DNA from: Stentor roeselii
Lineage: Eukaryota; Ciliophora; Heterotrichea; Heterotrichida; Stentoridae
Direction of reading: 5' to 3'
DNA length: 46,769 nt
Assembly: GCA_006503475.1 (NCBI GenBank)
Contig: RSEH01000324.1
Span: 1 to 46,769 of the forward strand
Of the stretch, positions 44,240 to 46,769 are shown in pieces; positions within the stretch are counted from its first letter, which is position 1; each line of letters starts with the position of its first letter. The notes beneath the pieces are model-generated. The model worked only from the letters and a program-made list of their open reading frames with translations. It ran no database searches and was not told the DNA's origin. Both the position numbers and the translations under genes were made by a program.

Positions 44240-45526
44240 TTAATCCAAGCCTTTGCCCTCCTCTTCTTCAACAGATTCGCGAATAGCCCCTTCAGGTAAA
44301 TCTTCCCTGGACTTGTTCCTGATCCTTCCAAAGCCACTGGAAAAGTTGACAACAGTTTCATTTTTAACATTTTCGCCTCCAACACAACTATTAAACAATT
44401 TTTCCAGTCTTTTCGCTAAAATCTCAGCAAAAGTTGATAAAAGTTCGCTGTCATCAAGTTCAAATTTAGAGTAAATCCTCAGATCTCCAAACATTGAATC
44501 GCTTAATTTGTTAGTGACGAGAATTATTCCGATTACTTTTGTATTGACTTTAATAGGGACTATGAGCATGGTTTCGGTTTTAATTCTGAACTTTTCATCG
44601 AATTCTGCGGAAAAGCGAGGGTCGTTGTTGTCAAGATTTATTAACTGACCGGTTTTTACACTTTCAGCCCACGGCCCTGAATTGAGACTAAGCGAAAACT
44701 TAAGTGTCGAGTCAGAAGCGATAGGAATAAGAGCTTCATGCTGATAATCCGACATAAAGATATGGCAAGTCTCAGCTTGCAATAAATCCTTAGCCTTATC
44801 AACCAGTTCAACAGCCAAGCTTTGCCCAGGTTTATCCCTAAGTATTTGCCTAAGAAACATAAGCATAGCTTTGACTTTCTTTTCATTATTCAAAGACTTC
44901 GAGTAAAAAATCGAGTTTTGTATAAGAATCCCTGACAACTGTGCAAGTTGTTCACTAATTTTCTCATCTTTCATCGAAAAGTTGCCAGTCTGTTTATTAA
45001 GTGCAAGCAATACCCCAATTGTATTTCCCTTCAAATCTTTAATCGGAGTTCCCAGCATATTTTTAGTCTTAAATCCCGTTGTCAAGTCAATACTTGCATC
45101 AAACTCACTATCCGAATAAGCATCTTGAATCAAACTAGTCCTACAACTTAAAAAGACCTTCCAAGTAAATCCCGACCCAGCAGGCAACACAAGTCCTTTA
45201 GCAGCTTTTCCAACAACCATTTGAAGGTTATTATGAAAAGGATTATACAAAAACAACGAAGCCCTTTCACAATGAAGCAAGCTACAAACCGAGTCAATCG
45301 TGCGAAGCGAGGCTTCATAAGGTGACTGCGCTGCTGATACCAATTTAAAAGCTTCTAAGATATGTGAAAGGTCATCAAAGTTAAGAACTGTTCGATGTGC
45401 AAGTAAATTTGCCAGATACGCCCGCGGGTCACTGGGTTGGTCGAGGACGAGACTTTCCATCATGGTTTCAAAGAGTTTTTCCACATCTTTTTGAACTAAG
45501 TACTCAGCAGCTCTGGGGTCAGCCAT
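44240..45526 (-). CDS. Double GAF-domain protein
   Basis: 428 residues. GAF-A spans about 65-200 (SVCSLLHCERASLFLYNPFHN to TGFKTKNMLGTPIKDLKGNTIGVLLALNK) and GAF-B about 235-390 (LLQAETCHIFMSDYQHEAL to VPIKVNTKVIGIILVTNKL). Both keep the NK(x)nF and DE features of cyclic-nucleotide-binding GAF domains of phosphodiesterases. No PDE catalytic domain, kinase or cyclase follows; the N-terminal 60 and C-terminal 50 residues are short and acidic. Possibly a cGMP or cAMP sensor or a regulatory partner of ciliary enzymes. The 43-nt region to the next start (45527-45569) is a divergent promoter with an upstream ATG at 45556. Confidence 0.82.
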   Translation of the reverse strand: MADPRAAEYLVQKDVEKLFETMMESLVLDQPSDPRAYLANLLAHRTVLNFDDLSHILEAFKLVSAAQSPYEASLRTIDSVCSLLHCERASLFLYNPFHNNLQMVVGKAAKGLVLPAGSGFTWKVFLSCRTSLIQDAYSDSEFDASIDLTTGFKTKNMLGTPIKDLKGNTIGVLLALNKQTGNFSMKDEKISEQLAQLSGILIQNSIFYSKSLNNEKKVKAMLMFLRQILRDKPGQSLAVELVDKAKDLLQAETCHIFMSDYQHEALIPIASDSTLKFSLSLNSGPWAESVKTGQLINLDNNDPRFSAEFDEKFRIKTETMLIVPIKVNTKVIGIILVTNKLSDSMFGDLRIYSKFELDDSELLSTFAEILAKRLEKLFNSCVGGENVKNETVVNFSSGFGRIRNKSREDLPEGAIRESVEEEEGKGLD

Positions 45527-45569
45527 TAATTATACGAGTCTCAGTCGATTAAAACATGGACATAAAAAT
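45527..45569. promoter_or_regulatory. 43-nt bidirectional promoter region with a short uORF
   Basis: Separates the GAF start (minus, ending at 45526) from the REEP start at 45570. An ATG at 45556 opens a five-codon frame (MDIKI, TGA) overlapping the REEP start, which may reduce its translation. Confidence 0.5.
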
Positions 45570-45908
45570 ATGATCCTCGAGCTTAGTCTTTTTCTCGTTG
45601 AAGTCTTTGGCACTCTCGCTTACCCGGCACTGATGACTTTAAAGGCTCTTTCAAGTGGAGACCACAAAGGACATGGCTTCCAGTCTTGGACTTTTTATTG
45701 GATCGCATTTGTTCTTGTCAATGGGGCCTGCTGGACTCTTGACTTCTTTCCATTTCCTTATTTGAGGCCTTTGGCTTTACTTGCTTTGGCTTTGCCGCAG
45801 CTTGGACTTAGTTGGAAGGCAAGTCAGTTCGTAATGGGACCTTTGCAGGATATTATCCTTGAAAATTTGAATAAAGGCAAAGATTTAGTGAAAGCTAAAT
45901 TAGGTTAA
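45570..45908 (+). CDS. REEP/TB2-DP1/HVA22 family ER-shaping protein
   Basis: 112 residues. Two hydrophobic hairpins: TLAYPALMTLKALSSGDHKG precedes FYWIAFVLVNGACWTLDFFPF and then LALLALALPQLGLSW, ending in an amphipathic LQDIILENLNKGKDLVKAKLG. The order YPA..SLKAL..D..Q.WTFYW is the classic TB2/DP1/HVA22 signature, found in REEP and Yop1, which bend endoplasmic reticulum membranes. Length is at the lower end of the family. A further gene follows 12 nt after the stop. Confidence 0.82.
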   Translation: MILELSLFLVEVFGTLAYPALMTLKALSSGDHKGHGFQSWTFYWIAFVLVNGACWTLDFFPFPYLRPLALLALALPQLGLSWKASQFVMGPLQDIILENLNKGKDLVKAKLG

Positions 45909-45920
45909 TAGTTTAATTGA

Positions 45921-46769
45921 ATGGTTGATCATTTTTATCCTAGGACTGAGGCCTTAAGAGATTTGTATCAATTCTTCATTGATAATGTTTTGAAAACGAG
46001 AAAGTATTTGATGAAAATTACTGATGATGTCTTATTTCATATTCGGAATGAGGAAAAGACTCTTGAAAACTTTGAGACTAGAAAAAGTGTTTTTTATAAA
46101 AATAATCAGGTTTTTGAAAATATCAAAAAAGTTTTGGATGATTCTTTATCTTTTGAAGCCCTGAAAAAACTTATTAAGGATGAGGAAGGTGAAAATAGTT
46201 ATTTTGTTGAATTTCCTTCTAGGGTTGTTGAGATTGTTGTGAATGATTCACATTTATTTATGTTAGGAGATTCAGAAATTATCTACATTTATTTAAGGGA
46301 AGGGTTTATTTTGGTTAAAACTTTTGACTTTTATAATAAAAAGATTTCTTGTATTAGAGTGAACAATTATTTTTTAGTGGTTTTATTTGAGGATGGAGAA
46401 ATTTACTTTTATTTTAATATTGAATGGAAGTTTCTGAGCATTATTCAAACGGAAACTTGGGCAAAAGATGCGAAAATAATAGATGATAAAATGATTACTG
46501 TTAACCACAACTTCAAATCGTATTTGATTAATTTGAAAAATCGTAATATTATTATGGAGCATCAAGTTAATTTTATTCCAATCAAAGATTGTGGTCGTGG
46601 GGTATTCGAAGTGAATCATGTTGAAGTTTCTAGTGATCGAAATTTAGTGGGATATGGATCGACTTTGTTACAGCAAATTGTTATATACAGGGTTTTTAAA
46701 TTTGAATTTGTTGAGCATATCAATACTTTTAACCCATTGCGATCGTTTTGTTTTACCTCGGATAATCGT
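45921..46769 (+). CDS. Beta-propeller-like protein, partial (runs off the window)
   Basis: An open frame from ATG 45921 with no stop to the last base (283 codons), so the 3' end is missing. N-terminal 80 residues are helical (TEALRDLYQFFIDNVLKTRK, LENFETRKSVFYKNN). After that come strands with short turns (VVEIVVNDSHLFMLGDSEI, IRVNNYFLVVLFEDGEIYFYF, KDAKIIDDKMITVNHNFKSYL, VEVSSDRNLVGYGS), typical of WD40-like propeller blades without clear WD dipeptides. Codons are T/G rich. Starts 12 nt after the REEP stop. Function unknown. Confidence 0.7.
   Translation, partial: MVDHFYPRTEALRDLYQFFIDNVLKTRKYLMKITDDVLFHIRNEEKTLENFETRKSVFYKNNQVFENIKKVLDDSLSFEALKKLIKDEEGENSYFVEFPSRVVEIVVNDSHLFMLGDSEIIYIYLREGFILVKTFDFYNKKISCIRVNNYFLVVLFEDGEIYFYFNIEWKFLSIIQTETWAKDAKIIDDKMITVNHNFKSYLINLKNRNIIMEHQVNFIPIKDCGRGVFEVNHVEVSSDRNLVGYGSTLLQQIVIYRVFKFEFVEHINTFNPLRSFCFTSDNR

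Noticed and set aside
1-46769. tRNA, rRNA and CRISPR arrays
   Set aside because: Scanned by eye for the tRNA B-box pattern and regularly spaced repeats; none convincing. A covariance-model search would be decisive.

Overview
The window looks like macronuclear DNA of a heterotrich ciliate, most likely Stentor or a close relative. It is AT-rich and packed with genes on both strands. TAA, TAG and TGA are all used as stops, and no conserved domain is interrupted by in-frame TAA/TAG, which excludes the reassigned codes of Tetrahymena and Paramecium. At least three reading frames are joined only by removing tiny GT-AG introns of 14-15 nt. Tiny introns with the standard code are the hallmark of Stentor. 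The species is inferred, not shown.

Layout. 1-8586 is a very AT-rich island holding a 346-bp tandem duplication, a large P-loop GTPase gene and an abutting coiled-coil reading frame (probably one split gene), then 3.4 kb without a gene. 8587-26368 is dense: a HECT ubiquitin ligase, an MFS transporter, the AAA ATPase NVL, three filament- or cilium-type proteins, a small membrane protein, a BTB protein, a TTD14-like protein with an altered P-loop, a multi-pass membrane protein, an RRP46-like exosome subunit and a Nudix hydrolase. 26369-33701 is a second AT-rich island with an HExxH protein, a WD40 protein and a two-repeat MYB factor. 33702-46769 is dense again: HSBP1, two structural proteins, threonine aldolase, an EME1-like protein, an NHL protein, an F-box protein, an OB-fold/zinc-cluster protein, a TH1/PH-like protein, an RRM-like plus zinc-finger protein, a double-GAF protein, a REEP/HVA22 protein, and a beta-propeller gene running off the end.

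The genes are unrelated housekeeping and accessory functions, not an operon or pathway. What unites them is extreme compaction: divergent start codons 4, 15, 43 and 48 nt apart, same-strand genes 7-22 nt apart, and convergent stops 1-24 nt apart. The most unusual signals are the 14-nt introns, a tandem array that repeats the MFS translation start, a duplicated promoter plus 5' coding end before the GTPase gene, and a block-wise switching of the strand between A/C-rich and G/T-rich that cuts through genes regardless of orientation. All composition statements are by eye.
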